From the NCBI GenBank assembly GCA_963664585.2, contig CAXXEO010000026.1:1-64000 (forward strand): a stretch of 64,000 nucleotides of DNA, in the 5' to 3' direction. Origin of the DNA: G963664585 sp963664585. Lineage in GTDB: Bacteria > Bacillota > Clostridia > Oscillospirales > Ruminococcaceae. Both the position numbers and the translations under genes were made by a program. Shown here in pieces: positions 8,789 through 17,096 of the stretch. Positions within the stretch are counted from its first letter, which is position 1; each line of letters starts with the position of its first letter. The notes under the pieces are model-generated. The model had not been told where the DNA came from. It made no database searches and saw only the letters and a program-made list of their open reading frames with translations.

Positions 8789-9538
8789 TTAAACTCTGCC
8801 AACCTCGTTAACGGTTTTTGAAAGTATCTGATCCATCATTTTTAAAATTTGACTGCAGGACTGAAATGATCTGGAGGCTGCAATCATATCGGTCATTTCA
8901 GAAGTTACGGCCACATTCGCATTTTCCAGACAAGACTGCTTTACCTCGCCGGTAAATGCCGTCGTCGTACCCTCGGCTGTGTTCTGGAATATCCCATCGG
9001 AAAGCTTCACCAGTGTGGTCTTATCCTCAGGACAACTGATCAGAAAGGTGTCTTTAGCATCACCCTCCTCATCCAATATTTCGCCCTTGCTATTAACCTT
9101 AATATTGGCTGTTTCAAGATTGATCGGTCCGCTTTCTCCCATTACGAGCGCACCGGTCGAATCTGTCAGATTTCCTTCTTGATTGATCATAAAATGTCCG
9201 TTGCGGGTAAACGCCGTAGATCCGTCTTCAAGCTGCAGAGTAAAAAATCCGTCCCCCGCCAAGGCAAAATCCAAACCTCGCCCGGTTTCGTCAAGCGCAC
9301 CCTGCTCAAAGGATGTATAAGCCTTCCCGATTGTACTGCCATGGCTTAAGCTTCCTATTTTGCTTGCGGTCTCACCACTCGCTACTCTATAGGTCATACA
9401 ATCTCCAAAGCTCTGAATGGCAAGTTGCTGTTTTTTAAAGCCGGCCGTACCTGAATTGGCCATGTTGTTGCCGGCGGTGTCGATCACCGAACTTTGGCTT
9501 AAAAGCCCCGATCCAGCCGCATAGATCCCTCTCAGCAT
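8789..9538 (-). CDS. flgF: Flagellar basal-body rod protein, FlgF/FlhO type
   Basis: From ATG 9538 the product (249 residues) starts MLRGIYAAGSGLLSQSSVID, with the motif TAGNNMANSGTAGFKKQQ, then RGLDFALAGDGFFTLQ and a C-terminal DMIAASRSFQSCSQILKMMD. These are the family signatures of rod/hook proteins. It is paralogous to the next gene and, by analogy with the FlhO/FlhP pair, is the proximal member. Its ATG is preceded by the 31-nt leader element shared with fliQ and flgK. The frame is intact. Confidence 0.82.
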   Translation of the reverse strand: MLRGIYAAGSGLLSQSSVIDTAGNNMANSGTAGFKKQQLAIQSFGDCMTYRVASGETASKIGSLSHGSTIGKAYTSFEQGALDETGRGLDFALAGDGFFTLQLEDGSTAFTRNGHFMINQEGNLTDSTGALVMGESGPINLETANIKVNSKGEILDEEGDAKDTFLISCPEDKTTLVKLSDGIFQNTAEGTTTAFTGEVKQSCLENANVAVTSEMTDMIAASRSFQSCSQILKMMDQILSKTVNEVGRV

Positions 9539-9569
9539 TGTAAACCCCATTCCGCCGCTTCGTACCGGC
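9539..9569 (-). repeat. 31-nt shared leader with hairpin and RBS, copy before flgF
   Basis: GCCGGTACGAAGCGGCGGAA is followed by TGGGGTTTACA and then ATG. It can form a GCCG/CGGC stem upstream of the ribosome binding site. It is the same element as at 6961-6991 and 16253-16283. Confidence 0.7.
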
Positions 9570-9724
9570 ATAAATTTAATGCAAGAAAGCGCCTTATCAC
9601 ACGAAGATTATAAATGATAAAGGTTTTGCGATTTTCTATCTGTCCCGTGCGAGGAGAGACAGAAAAGGTTCTTCTTTCGTATCTATTTACCACCTCCGGT
9701 GTGAAACAGACACAGGTTATAGTA

Positions 9725-10486
9725 TTATTCTCTCATATAGCCGCCAACTCTGCACTTGAGTTTCATCAGCGCTTTGGAATGAAGCTGAGATATTCTCGAC
9801 TCGGTCAGGCCGAGAACAAAAGCAATCTCTTTGAGCTTCAACTCCTCATAATAATACAGTGAAATAACCGTCTTTTCCTTCTCGCTTAGCTCATCGATTG
9901 AATTGGCGATGACTCTTTTGAGCTCATCAGTCTGTAACACCTGTTCCGGGGTCTTGATCGAGGACTTATGTTCTTCGCTGTCATCAAGGTTATCCTGCAG
10001 AAGCTCCTCATAGGAGAGCACCATAAATCCCTGCATTTCTCCAATCATGTGGTTCATTTCTTCAACCTGCATACCCATCCTGGCGGCTAGCTCATCGTCG
10101 GTTGGCGCACGTGAAAGCTCATTTTGCAGATCCATACAGGCACGCTCGATATCGATGGATTTTTTTCGTATGCTGCGGGGTACCCAGTCCTGCTTGCGAA
10201 TGTAGTCTATAATGCTGCCTCTTACCCGGATAGATGCATAAGAATCGAATTGAACACCGCGACGGTAGTCATACTTGTCAATGCAGTCAATCAGTGCGAT
10301 GACGCCCTGGTTGACAATGTCTTCTAATTCAGCATGATTTTTATAGACGGCTTGCATTTTTCTTGCATTGATTTTGACAATATCAAGATAGGCCATCAGA
10401 ATCTTATTGCGTATCCGGGGGCTGTGAGTCTCCTGATATTCTTCCCATAGCTTGCTGTCAATTTCTTTAATTGCGGTTTTATCCAA
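9725..10486 (-). CDS. fliA: RNA polymerase sigma factor for flagellar genes (FliA/sigma-D)
   Basis: The 253-residue product contains region 2 (KNHAELEDIVNQGVIALIDC, FDSYASIRVRGSIIDYIRKQ), region 3 (ELSRAPTDDELAARMGM) and region 4 (ELSEKEKTVISLYYYEELKL, LGLTESRISQLHSKAL). It would recognise the TAAA-N16-CCGATAT promoters found before flgM, fliC, fliD and the repeat protein at 37.9 kb. The start is TTG 10486 after GGGGTGA. It directly follows flhA; the flhF, flhG and che genes often found between them are absent here. The frame is intact. Confidence 0.94.
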   Translation of the reverse strand: MDKTAIKEIDSKLWEEYQETHSPRIRNKILMAYLDIVKINARKMQAVYKNHAELEDIVNQGVIALIDCIDKYDYRRGVQFDSYASIRVRGSIIDYIRKQDWVPRSIRKKSIDIERACMDLQNELSRAPTDDELAARMGMQVEEMNHMIGEMQGFMVLSYEELLQDNLDDSEEHKSSIKTPEQVLQTDELKRVIANSIDELSEKEKTVISLYYYEELKLKEIAFVLGLTESRISQLHSKALMKLKCRVGGYMRE

Positions 10487-10616
10487 TTTATCACCCCGAA
10501 TTCTGTCTAATGCAAATTCTAAATATAAATGGTACGGCTGTGAATATATTCTTCCCCTTTGGGAGAGAAAAATATTCGATTGTAGGGTTGGCCGTCAGAG
10601 TAGAAATGCCCCTATT

Positions 10617-12674
10617 CTATGCATGGCTAAAAGCATTTTGCACCGAAATCGTGCCTAATGACTGGATATGTACGGCTGGGTCTATTTCATTGAAGGAAAG
10701 GACCACGGTGTTTTGATTAAACTGCTCGATGAGCTTTTTGTAGTATACCCGCACAACCGGTGAGGTCAGGACGACGGGATTGCTGATGATATCCTTGATT
10801 CTGCCCATCTCAGTGATATGGGCGGTGATGATCCTCTGCATAGCTTCTGGTTCCATTGATACGTACGAGCCATGCTCGGTCTTTTTCACATTGTTCATGA
10901 TGACGTTTTCCAAGTCAGGATTGACCGTTACCACCTTTAGCCGACCGGAATCAGTAAACTTTCTCGTGATCGTACGTTTTAGCGCCTGGCGGACATATTC
11001 CGTCAAAATATCAGTATCCTTCACGGTGAGAGCGAATTCACCAACCGTTTCTAGGATGGTGGCCATGTCTTTGATAGGAATTTGCTCAGATAGCAGGTTG
11101 CCAAGCACCTTTTGAAGATCGCCCAAGCTGAGGATTGAAGGGATGATATCATCCACAAGCTCTTTGTTCGTTTTCTTGACGTTTTCCAGAAGACCGCTGA
11201 CCTCTCGCCTGCCCAGCAGTTCGTGGGCGTGCTTTTTGATCAATTCGGACAGGTGGGTGACAATAACTGACAGCGGATCGATAATCGTATAGCCTGACAT
11301 CTGTGCATTTTCCCGCTGGTCGGCGCTGATCCACCTTGCCTTTATGCCAAAGGCTGGCTCAATGGCGTCAATACCCTCGATTTCCTCGATGACCTCACCC
11401 GGATTCATTGCCAGAAAATGGTCAACCAGTACCTCGCCGCGTGCAATTTCCTCACCTTTAAGCTTGATGACATATTGATTGGGACCCAGCCCCATGTTAT
11501 CACGCAGACGGACCGAGGGAATAATCATGCCCATATCGGTTGCGAATTGTCGTCGCAACATCACCACGCGATCGATAAAATTTCCACCCTTTTTCTCGTC
11601 TACCAGCGGAATCAGGCTGTAGCCAAACTCCATTTCGATCTGTTCCACACCCAGCAGCGTATAGACGTTTTCAGGATTCTTATAAAATTCATTTTCACTG
11701 ATTGGCAGCTCTTGCTTGGGAGGCTCTTCGGCGGTTTCTGCCTTTTTCTTCAGCTTTCTGCCCCAGAAGATAAGAAGCCCTCCGATCAGAATCAGTCCGA
11801 GTACCGGCAGCCCCGGAATAAAGCACATTAGCAGCAGCACACCGCCGGTGATCACTGTGGCGATAGGGTGAGAAACGATCTGTTGTGATAAGTCGGCACT
11901 CAGGCTGTTTTGCGAGGCTGCCCTTGTTACGATCATACCAGTAGCCGTGGAGATGAGCAGTGCCGGTATCTGGGATACAAGCCCGTCACCCACCGTGGCA
12001 ATCGTATAGATAGACAGCACTTCTTGAATTGTTTTGCCGCCCTCAACAAGGCCGATAACAGTACCACCTAATATATTGACAAATAAGATAATGATCGAAA
12101 CGATGGCATCGCCCTTGACGAACTTGGAAGCACCGTCCATTGCGCCATAAAAATCTGCCTCGCGTTGGATTTTAAGTCTTCGGCTGCGCGCCGTCGCATC
12201 ATTAATCAGGCCCGAATTGAGATCGGCGTCTATGGCCATTTGCTTGCCGGGCATGGCGTCAAGAGTAAATCTCGCGGCTACCTCGGCCACCCTTTCCGAT
12301 CCTTTGGTAATAACGATGAACTGCACCACGACGATAATGATGAAGATAATAAGACCCACAACGGGATCACCGCCGATGACAAATTCTCCGAAGGTCTTAA
12401 TGACCTGTCCCGCTTGTCCGCTATTACCCAGAATCAATCTTGTTGAGGAAATGTTTAGCGTGACCCTAAGCAACGTGGTGATCAGTAGAATCGAAGGGAA
12501 AACCGAGAACTCCAAGGCCTCCTTAATATACATGGTGACCAAAAGAATCCACAAGGATAGCGTGATGTTGAAAATCAGCATGATATCGAGAAGCATTGTG
12601 GGAAGAGGTATGATAATAAGAAAAACTATACCAATGACAAGAAGTGATGCTGAGTTCTCTAAAAGCTTTTTCAA
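10617..12674 (-). CDS. flhA: Flagellar export apparatus protein FlhA
   Basis: The 685-residue product has an N-terminal multi-spanning region (about residues 10-320, including LLVIGIVFLIIIPLPTMLLD and LLLMCFIPGLPVLGLILIGG) with the FHIPEP-type loop ARFTLDAMPGKQMAIDADLN. A cytoplasmic domain from about residue 340 forms the nonameric export gate ring. It uses proton motive force to drive export of rod, hook and filament subunits. The TTG start overlaps the flhB stop (TTGA). This long gene is fully open, in contrast to its disrupted neighbour flhB. Confidence 0.96.
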   Translation of the reverse strand: MKKLLENSASLLVIGIVFLIIIPLPTMLLDIMLIFNITLSLWILLVTMYIKEALEFSVFPSILLITTLLRVTLNISSTRLILGNSGQAGQVIKTFGEFVIGGDPVVGLIIFIIIVVVQFIVITKGSERVAEVAARFTLDAMPGKQMAIDADLNSGLINDATARSRRLKIQREADFYGAMDGASKFVKGDAIVSIIILFVNILGGTVIGLVEGGKTIQEVLSIYTIATVGDGLVSQIPALLISTATGMIVTRAASQNSLSADLSQQIVSHPIATVITGGVLLLMCFIPGLPVLGLILIGGLLIFWGRKLKKKAETAEEPPKQELPISENEFYKNPENVYTLLGVEQIEMEFGYSLIPLVDEKKGGNFIDRVVMLRRQFATDMGMIIPSVRLRDNMGLGPNQYVIKLKGEEIARGEVLVDHFLAMNPGEVIEEIEGIDAIEPAFGIKARWISADQRENAQMSGYTIIDPLSVIVTHLSELIKKHAHELLGRREVSGLLENVKKTNKELVDDIIPSILSLGDLQKVLGNLLSEQIPIKDMATILETVGEFALTVKDTDILTEYVRQALKRTITRKFTDSGRLKVVTVNPDLENVIMNNVKKTEHGSYVSMEPEAMQRIITAHITEMGRIKDIISNPVVLTSPVVRVYYKKLIEQFNQNTVVLSFNEIDPAVHIQSLGTISVQNAFSHA

Positions 12675-12883
12675 ACGCCCTTCCCCCTTTTCTTCAAGTT
12701 GTAAACAAAGGCCAGCACATTGGCGACCGCCAGATAATACTGCTCTGGAATTTCATGATCAAGCTCGACCGCCTCATAAAGTCCTCTGGCCAGCGGCCTG
12801 TTTTCAGTGACGGCAACCCCATTTTTCTCAGCGACCTCGATGATTTTGAGAGCCAGATAATCTTTACCCTTGGCAATATGTAC
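12671..12883 (-). pseudogene. flhB: flhB, 3' fragment (cytoplasmic C domain after the NPTH site)
   Basis: The fragment encodes HIAKGKDYLALKIIEVAEKN and NRPLARGLYEAVELDHEIPE up to VANVLAFVYNLKKRGKGV, the FlhB C-terminal domain. It is separated from the rest of flhB by the IS element at 12884-14170. Deleting the element and one copy of the 4-bp repeat GTAC restores KAPTVIVHIAKGKDYLAL and an uninterrupted coding length of 1077 nt (358 residues), normal for FlhB. A GTG at 12904 inside the IS end could start a separate C-terminal polypeptide, but the ribosome binding site is weak. Confidence 0.93.
12880..12883. repeat. Left target-site duplication GTAC of the IS3-family insertion
   Basis: GTAC at 12880-12883 is repeated at 14171-14174, flanking the IS. 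Removing one copy restores the flhB reading frame exactly. Confidence 0.9.
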
Positions 12884-12937
12884 CGCCCCAGCGTTAACGG
12901 ACACAAATAGAAAGCCCTCTCGCAGGATATCGTGAAA

Positions 12938-13795
12938 TTACGCAGCCTGATTCCGTTTTTCAAGCGGTGTCAGGCTCGTTTTTGTCTGGATACGCTCATT
13001 GTTATAGAAATCTATGTATTCATCAATCAGCTGTCTGGCTTCGTCAATAGTTTTGAGTTTATGTCTGTAAATGCACTCTGTTTTGAGAATGGAGAAGAAA
13101 TTTTCAGCCATAGCATTGTCATAGCAGTTTCCGCGTCTTGACATGGAGGGTGTTATGCCATACTGTTGAGTCAGGGTAAAGTATGCTTGTGAGGTGTATT
13201 GAAACCCTTGGTCGCTGTGGAGTTGCAACTCGGCAGCGACCATCTCTTTTTCCACGGCTGCTTTAATGGTGTTGAGGACAAGGCTTACAGCCTGTTCTGT
13301 GCCGGTTTTGTATGCGATGATGCTGTTATCAAAGAGATCACGGATCACAGAGAGGTAGAGTATGCCCTGGCCGGTATGAATATACGAAATGTCCGTTACC
13401 CACTTGACATTTGGTCTGTCGGCGACGAAGTTGCGGTTAAGCAGGTTCTCATATTTATGTACCTGCTGCCCCATGTATTTGTACTTTCTACGACAACGGA
13501 TCTCCGAAAGCAGCCCATATTTGTTCATCACCCGCAGTACCGTCTTAGGATTGAAATACAAAAATTTCTCCCGCATGAGCCATATGTGGACACGGCGGTA
13601 GCCATAAGTCTTGCCACAACGTTTTTGGCACTCATCTACCATATTGGCCAGTTGTGCGTCTTTGTGTGGTTTGCCTCTGCGCTTCACATAGTCATAATAT
13701 CCGCTGCGGGATACTTCGAAAAAGCTGCACATGACCATCACGGGATATTTCTTTCGCCTACTGTAGATTGCTTCATATTTAACAGTTGCTTTCAC
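12938..13795 (-). CDS. IS3-family transposase OrfB (DDE integrase core)
   Basis: The 285-residue product has an N-terminal HTH_21-like region (KYPVMVMCSFFEVSRSGYYD) and then a retroviral-integrase-type domain. The catalytic acidic residues lie in KWVTDISYIHTGQG (D), LHSDQGFQYTS (D) and SMSRRGNCYDNAMAENFFSI (E). All are present. It overlaps the orfA stop by 4 nt, consistent with translational coupling or the frameshifting typical of IS3 elements. It catalyses transposition of the element interrupting flhB. Confidence 0.95.
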   Translation of the reverse strand: MKATVKYEAIYSRRKKYPVMVMCSFFEVSRSGYYDYVKRRGKPHKDAQLANMVDECQKRCGKTYGYRRVHIWLMREKFLYFNPKTVLRVMNKYGLLSEIRCRRKYKYMGQQVHKYENLLNRNFVADRPNVKWVTDISYIHTGQGILYLSVIRDLFDNSIIAYKTGTEQAVSLVLNTIKAAVEKEMVAAELQLHSDQGFQYTSQAYFTLTQQYGITPSMSRRGNCYDNAMAENFFSILKTECIYRHKLKTIDEARQLIDEYIDFYNNERIQTKTSLTPLEKRNQAA

Positions 13796-14097
13796 TTCCT
13801 TCCAGCGGCGCGAAGAAAATCCCGCAACAATTCATTCTCCATTTTCAGTCGTTTGATTTCATACTCTTTCTCTGCCTCAGGTGGTATATACCCTTTTGGT
13901 GGCCTTCCTCGCCGGCGAGGAAGTATTCCATATGATTGTGCTCGTTCTTTCCGCCGTTCTCTTTTTAAAAATGTTTTAACTGTGTATTTGTCTTTAAAAC
14001 CAAAATGCTCTGCGATTTCTCTTTGTGTTTTTCCTTCCTCGCACATTTTTAATATTTCTTCTTTTATTCCTTGAATTTTCGTATATTCTCGTGTCAT
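13792..14097 (-). CDS. IS3-family transposase OrfA (helix-turn-helix)
   Basis: The 101-residue basic protein has a helix-turn-helix (MCEEGKTQREIAEHFGFKDK), a basic patch (PRRRGRPPKG) and a C-terminal leucine-zipper-like helix (EKEYEIKRLKMENELLRDFL). This is the DNA-binding partner or N-terminal part of the OrfAB transposase. It starts at ATG 14097, just inside the right end of the element. Confidence 0.92.
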   Translation of the reverse strand: MTREYTKIQGIKEEILKMCEEGKTQREIAEHFGFKDKYTVKTFLKRERRKERAQSYGILPRRRGRPPKGYIPPEAEKEYEIKRLKMENELLRDFLRAAGRK

Positions 14098-14170
14098 GAT
14101 TAATCCCCCAATCGTAGTTTATTATCCTACGATTGGGGGATTTCTTTCAATGTCCGTTTTTTATGGTTCA

Positions 14171-14174
14171 GTAC
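14171..14174. repeat. Right target-site duplication GTAC
   Basis: Second copy of the 4-bp duplication flanking the IS3-family element; partner at 12880-12883. Confidence 0.9.
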
Positions 14175-15038
14175 AATAACCGTGGGGGCTTTGTCTTTTT
14201 TTGCCTCATATTTTAAGGCCACCGCATAGTGAGTTGGGTTTTTAACCACCACATCTGCCATAGGAACCTTATGCATCATACGCATCGTGGCCATTTTTCT
14301 TTGAAGGTCTCTGATTCTGCCCTTGATCTTGGGATCGCCCTCAGTTTTTTTGTATTCCTCTTTGATGTCATGCTTGGACATTCTAAGCTGCTTCTCATAC
14401 TCCCACCACTGGTAAAAATAGTCCAGTACGGCAAAACCGCCCATGATTAGTCCGATCTTGATTCCGATGCCATAGATGGTACCACATACCCAAAAAAAAG
14501 ACTGAGAGGCCTCAAAGCCTGTCATATTGATCACATGTGCCATATTGGCTTTGATTTCTGTATATAAAATCCAAGTGATAAGCAATATTTTCGCCATGGA
14601 TTTCACAAGTTCGACCAGAGAACGAAGCGTTAACATCTTTTTAAATCCTGCGATTGGATCAATGCGAGATAGCTTGGGCTTAATCTGATCCATGGTGAAG
14701 TTGAATCTCGTCTGTGCCCCGGCCAATAAAATGCTCAAACCTGCAGCCGTCACCGTGATGGGCAGGGAAAGAAGCATTGTCTTGAAGACAAAATCATTCA
14801 TATACTGGGCGGCAGATTTGACATTCATCTGGTCAACGACCGCGAATGAGGAAAGGGAAGAGGCGAGCATTTCTTTTGTATATCCGTAAATATACGGCCC
14901 CACGATTCTCAGCAGCAGAAAAATTCCCACCAGAGCAAAGGCGCTTGACACGTCTTTGCTCTGAAAAATATTCCCCTTTTTGCGTTCATCCTCTTTTTTT
15001 CGGGGCGTAGCTTTTTCGGTTTTCTCACTGTCTGCGAT
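14171..15038 (-). pseudogene. flhB: flhB, 5' fragment (membrane domain through NPTH), with ATC at the expected start codon
   Basis: This encodes ADSEKTEKATPRKKEDERKK, four membrane segments (SAFALVGIFLLLRIVGPYIY and others) and the autocleavage motif VVKNPTHYAVALKYEA. The IS follows 14 codons after NPTH, so the protein ends in about 10 IS-encoded residues at 14127. The conserved N terminus requires initiation at codon 15036-15038, which reads ATC. A good ribosome binding site (AGGGGGGAG) lies 5 nt upstream, and an in-frame TAG (15051-15053) excludes an earlier start. The next in-frame start is GTG about 32 codons downstream. FlhB sets export specificity, so assembly past the hook should fail. 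Confidence 0.9.
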
Positions 15039-15086
15039 TGTCGCTCCCCCCTAGTCATCCATTTCTATTTCGAACAGCAGGGTGTT

Positions 15087-15192
15087 TATAGTTGATTCAT
15101 ATGAAAACAAGCTTGTGATTTCTTCCCCCGCCTTCGGCGGGGAAAGAAAATGTCGTTTTAACTATAGCCGGTTTTTAAGTTAATTGGCTATA
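15087..15192 (+). repeat. 106-bp palindromic repeat, copy A (between fliR and flhB)
   Basis: TATAGTTGATT arm, core CCCCGCC-TTC-GGCGGGG, and a distal arm ending TTAATTGGCTATA. This is the most diverged full copy. It ends 3 nt before the fliR stop codon, so it lies inside the flagellar operon. Confidence 0.9.
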
Positions 15193-15195
15193 CTG

Positions 15196-15966
15196 TCAGG
15201 CCATCGCACTTAGCAGTTGTTGCATATTCGTAAACAAGTGATCTGTGGCTGCGTCAATCATTGTGGATGTACCGGGCAGTAACAGAATAATGATAAAAAG
15301 ACCGACAAGCAGCTTTAGTTGAAGACCGATGACGAAAACATTAATCTGGGGAACGGTTCTCATAAGTACACCCATACCCGCCTCACAGAGCAGTTCGATC
15401 GTCATAATGGGGATTGCCATCTTGACCGCCAGTACAAGAAAGTTGGCGAAAAGAAGTATAACGGTCCCGCCCGACTCAAGGTTAATCAGTCCCGGACCTG
15501 GTGGAAGTATGTTAAAGGACAGCGCGATAATTTTGATCAGGGTAAGATGTCCGTTGGAGATAAAGAACATCAGTGAAAACATGATATTGTAAATCGTACC
15601 AGACAACGGCATGGATACATTGCTTTGGGGATCATAGATACGCGACATGCCAACCCCTAGCTGCATATCAATCAGTTCACCCGCCATCAGAGCTGAAGAA
15701 AGAAACATGGAAAGAAGATAACTCACACAGAAACCAATGAACAACTCTTTTCCCGCCGCAAGTAAAAAACTCATCGTGTTGGTAAAGGCCATCGTCTTTC
15801 CGGACAGGGTAGGCGTGATAATGACTGCGATACAAAGCGCCAATCCCATTTTAATGAAGGCCGGCACATTTTTTTTACCTAAAAGCGGGTTAAATAGCAA
15901 CATTCCCGACATCCTTGTAAATACCATTAGCAAGAGCAGATAATTGTCAAAAAAACGATCCCACAT
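15196..15966 (-). CDS. fliR: Flagellar export apparatus protein FliR
   Basis: The 256-residue hydrophobic protein has about six membrane spans. FliR-type sequence includes LLLMVFTRMSGMLLFNPLLG, the conserved GELIDMQLGVGMSRIYDPQS, and LLVGLFIIILLLPGTSTMID. With FliP and FliQ it forms the export gate core. It starts at ATG 15966 after AGGAAG, 19 nt downstream of fliQ. The frame is intact. Confidence 0.93.
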   Translation of the reverse strand: MWDRFFDNYLLLLMVFTRMSGMLLFNPLLGKKNVPAFIKMGLALCIAVIITPTLSGKTMAFTNTMSFLLAAGKELFIGFCVSYLLSMFLSSALMAGELIDMQLGVGMSRIYDPQSNVSMPLSGTIYNIMFSLMFFISNGHLTLIKIIALSFNILPPGPGLINLESGGTVILLFANFLVLAVKMAIPIMTIELLCEAGMGVLMRTVPQINVFVIGLQLKLLVGLFIIILLLPGTSTMIDAATDHLFTNMQQLLSAMA

Positions 15967-15985
15967 TTCAGTTACTTCCTATCTG

Positions 15986-16252
15986 CTACAGCAATGCATT
16001 GATATTGGAGAAAATTCGTTGAGTAAAGGCCATAATCATGCTGATCAGCCAGGAACCCAAAAGAACCATCAACAAGGCTGTACAGATGATTTTAGGAACA
16101 AATATCACATTTTGCTCATGAATTTGGGTAGCAGCCTGAAAAACCGAAATGATAATCCCGATGACCAGGCTCACCAAAAGGAACGGTGATGCCATGAGCA
16201 GCGCGGTGGAGATGGCGTCCTTCATAATTGAGATGACCGCACCTTGTGACAT
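15986..16252 (-). CDS. fliQ: Flagellar export apparatus protein FliQ
   Basis: From ATG 16252 the product is 88 residues, the usual FliQ size: SQGAVISIMKDAISTALLMA, then two membrane spans (PFLLVSLVIGIIISVFQAAT and ICTALLMVLLGSWLISMIMA). The start is preceded by the 31-nt leader shared with flgF and flgK. The motif QAATQIHEQNVIFVPK between the spans is characteristic of FliQ. Confidence 0.92.
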   Translation of the reverse strand: MSQGAVISIMKDAISTALLMASPFLLVSLVIGIIISVFQAATQIHEQNVIFVPKIICTALLMVLLGSWLISMIMAFTQRIFSNINALL

Positions 16253-16283
16253 AACAAACTCCATTCCGCCGCTTGGGATCGGC
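16253..16283 (-). repeat. 31-nt shared leader with hairpin and RBS, copy before fliQ
   Basis: GCCGATCCCAAGCGGCGGAA is followed by TGGAGTTTGTT and then ATG. It is the third copy of the leader found before flgF and flgK and also ends exactly at the start codon. Confidence 0.7.
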
Positions 16284-16352
16284 ACAAAATAATAAATGAG
16301 ATCATTAAGGAATTCGTGTCAGAGAAATGAGTAAAGTCGCAGCACAAGTATT

Positions 16353-17096
16353 CTATCGGTTAAAACTTAGAATCAGTGTCTTGACAATCAGTCCCCAGCC
16401 ATCTACCAGCACAAAAAGCATGATCTTAAAGGGCAGCGAGATCATTACCGGCGGAAGCATCACCATGCCCATTGCCATTAGGGTGCTGGCAACCACCATG
16501 TCAATGATCAAGAAGGGAAGGTAAATGAGAAAACCAATAATAAAGGCCCTTTTAAGCTCGCTGGTAATGAAGGCGGGGATAAGTACCTGCATTGCTATTT
16601 CCTCGACTTTTTGAGGTCTCGTAGATTGGGACAAGCTTAAAAAGAGATTTAGGTCTTCATTTTTTGTCTGCTTGAGCATGAAGGTGCGCAAGGGTGCAAT
16701 AGCCTTGCCGACAGCCTCCTGTTGTGTAATTTCGCCTTTGGTATAGGGTGTATATGCCTGCGTATTGATCTCTTCCGCAACGGGATTCATCAAAAACAGA
16801 GTTAAAAAAAGTGCAAGGCCTACCAATACCTGATTCGGGGGAGTCTGCTGTAGCCCAATAGCGTTTCGCACACAGGAAAGGACGATAATAATTCTTGTAA
16901 AGCCTGTCATCATGATCAAGATGGAGGGTGCAAGCGCCAGAACAGTAAGGGAGAGCAGCAGCTTTAAACTATCGGGGGTATCTCCGATATTGATCGAAAC
17001 ACCGGTTGTATCGACCGCGTAAACTGGGGCCGAAAGAGAGAACATCACCGCTATTGAGAGAATTATTGTTAAAGCAAAACGCGTAATTTTTTTCAT
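16353..17096 (-). CDS. fliP: Flagellar export apparatus protein FliP
   Basis: The 247-residue product has a cleavable-type signal (MKKITRFALTIILSIAVMFS, then APVYA) and the FliP signatures MMTGFTRIIIVLSCVRNAIG, QTPPNQVLVGLALFLTLFLM and LIYLPFLIIDMVVASTLMAM. FliP forms the core ring of the export gate with FliQ and FliR. It overlaps the end of fliO by 4 nt. The frame is intact. Confidence 0.95.
   Translation of the reverse strand: MKKITRFALTIILSIAVMFSLSAPVYAVDTTGVSINIGDTPDSLKLLLSLTVLALAPSILIMMTGFTRIIIVLSCVRNAIGLQQTPPNQVLVGLALFLTLFLMNPVAEEINTQAYTPYTKGEITQQEAVGKAIAPLRTFMLKQTKNEDLNLFLSLSQSTRPQKVEEIAMQVLIPAFITSELKRAFIIGFLIYLPFLIIDMVVASTLMAMGMVMLPPVMISLPFKIMLFVLVDGWGLIVKTLILSFNR

Larger units (their letters stand above)
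12884..14170 (-). mobile_element. Complete IS3-family insertion sequence (1287 bp) inside flhB
   Basis: The boundaries are fixed by the GTAC duplication and by terminal inverted repeats. One end reads TGAACCATAAAAAACGGACA and the other CGCCCCAGCGTTAACGGACA, aligned without gaps and both ending near AGAAA. The element carries overlapping orfA and orfB with an intact DDE catalytic domain, so it may be active. It is inserted on the same strand as flhB. A strong hairpin (CCCCCAATCGTAG and its complement) near 14106-14142 lies upstream of orfA, as is common in IS elements to limit outside transcription. Confidence 0.94.
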
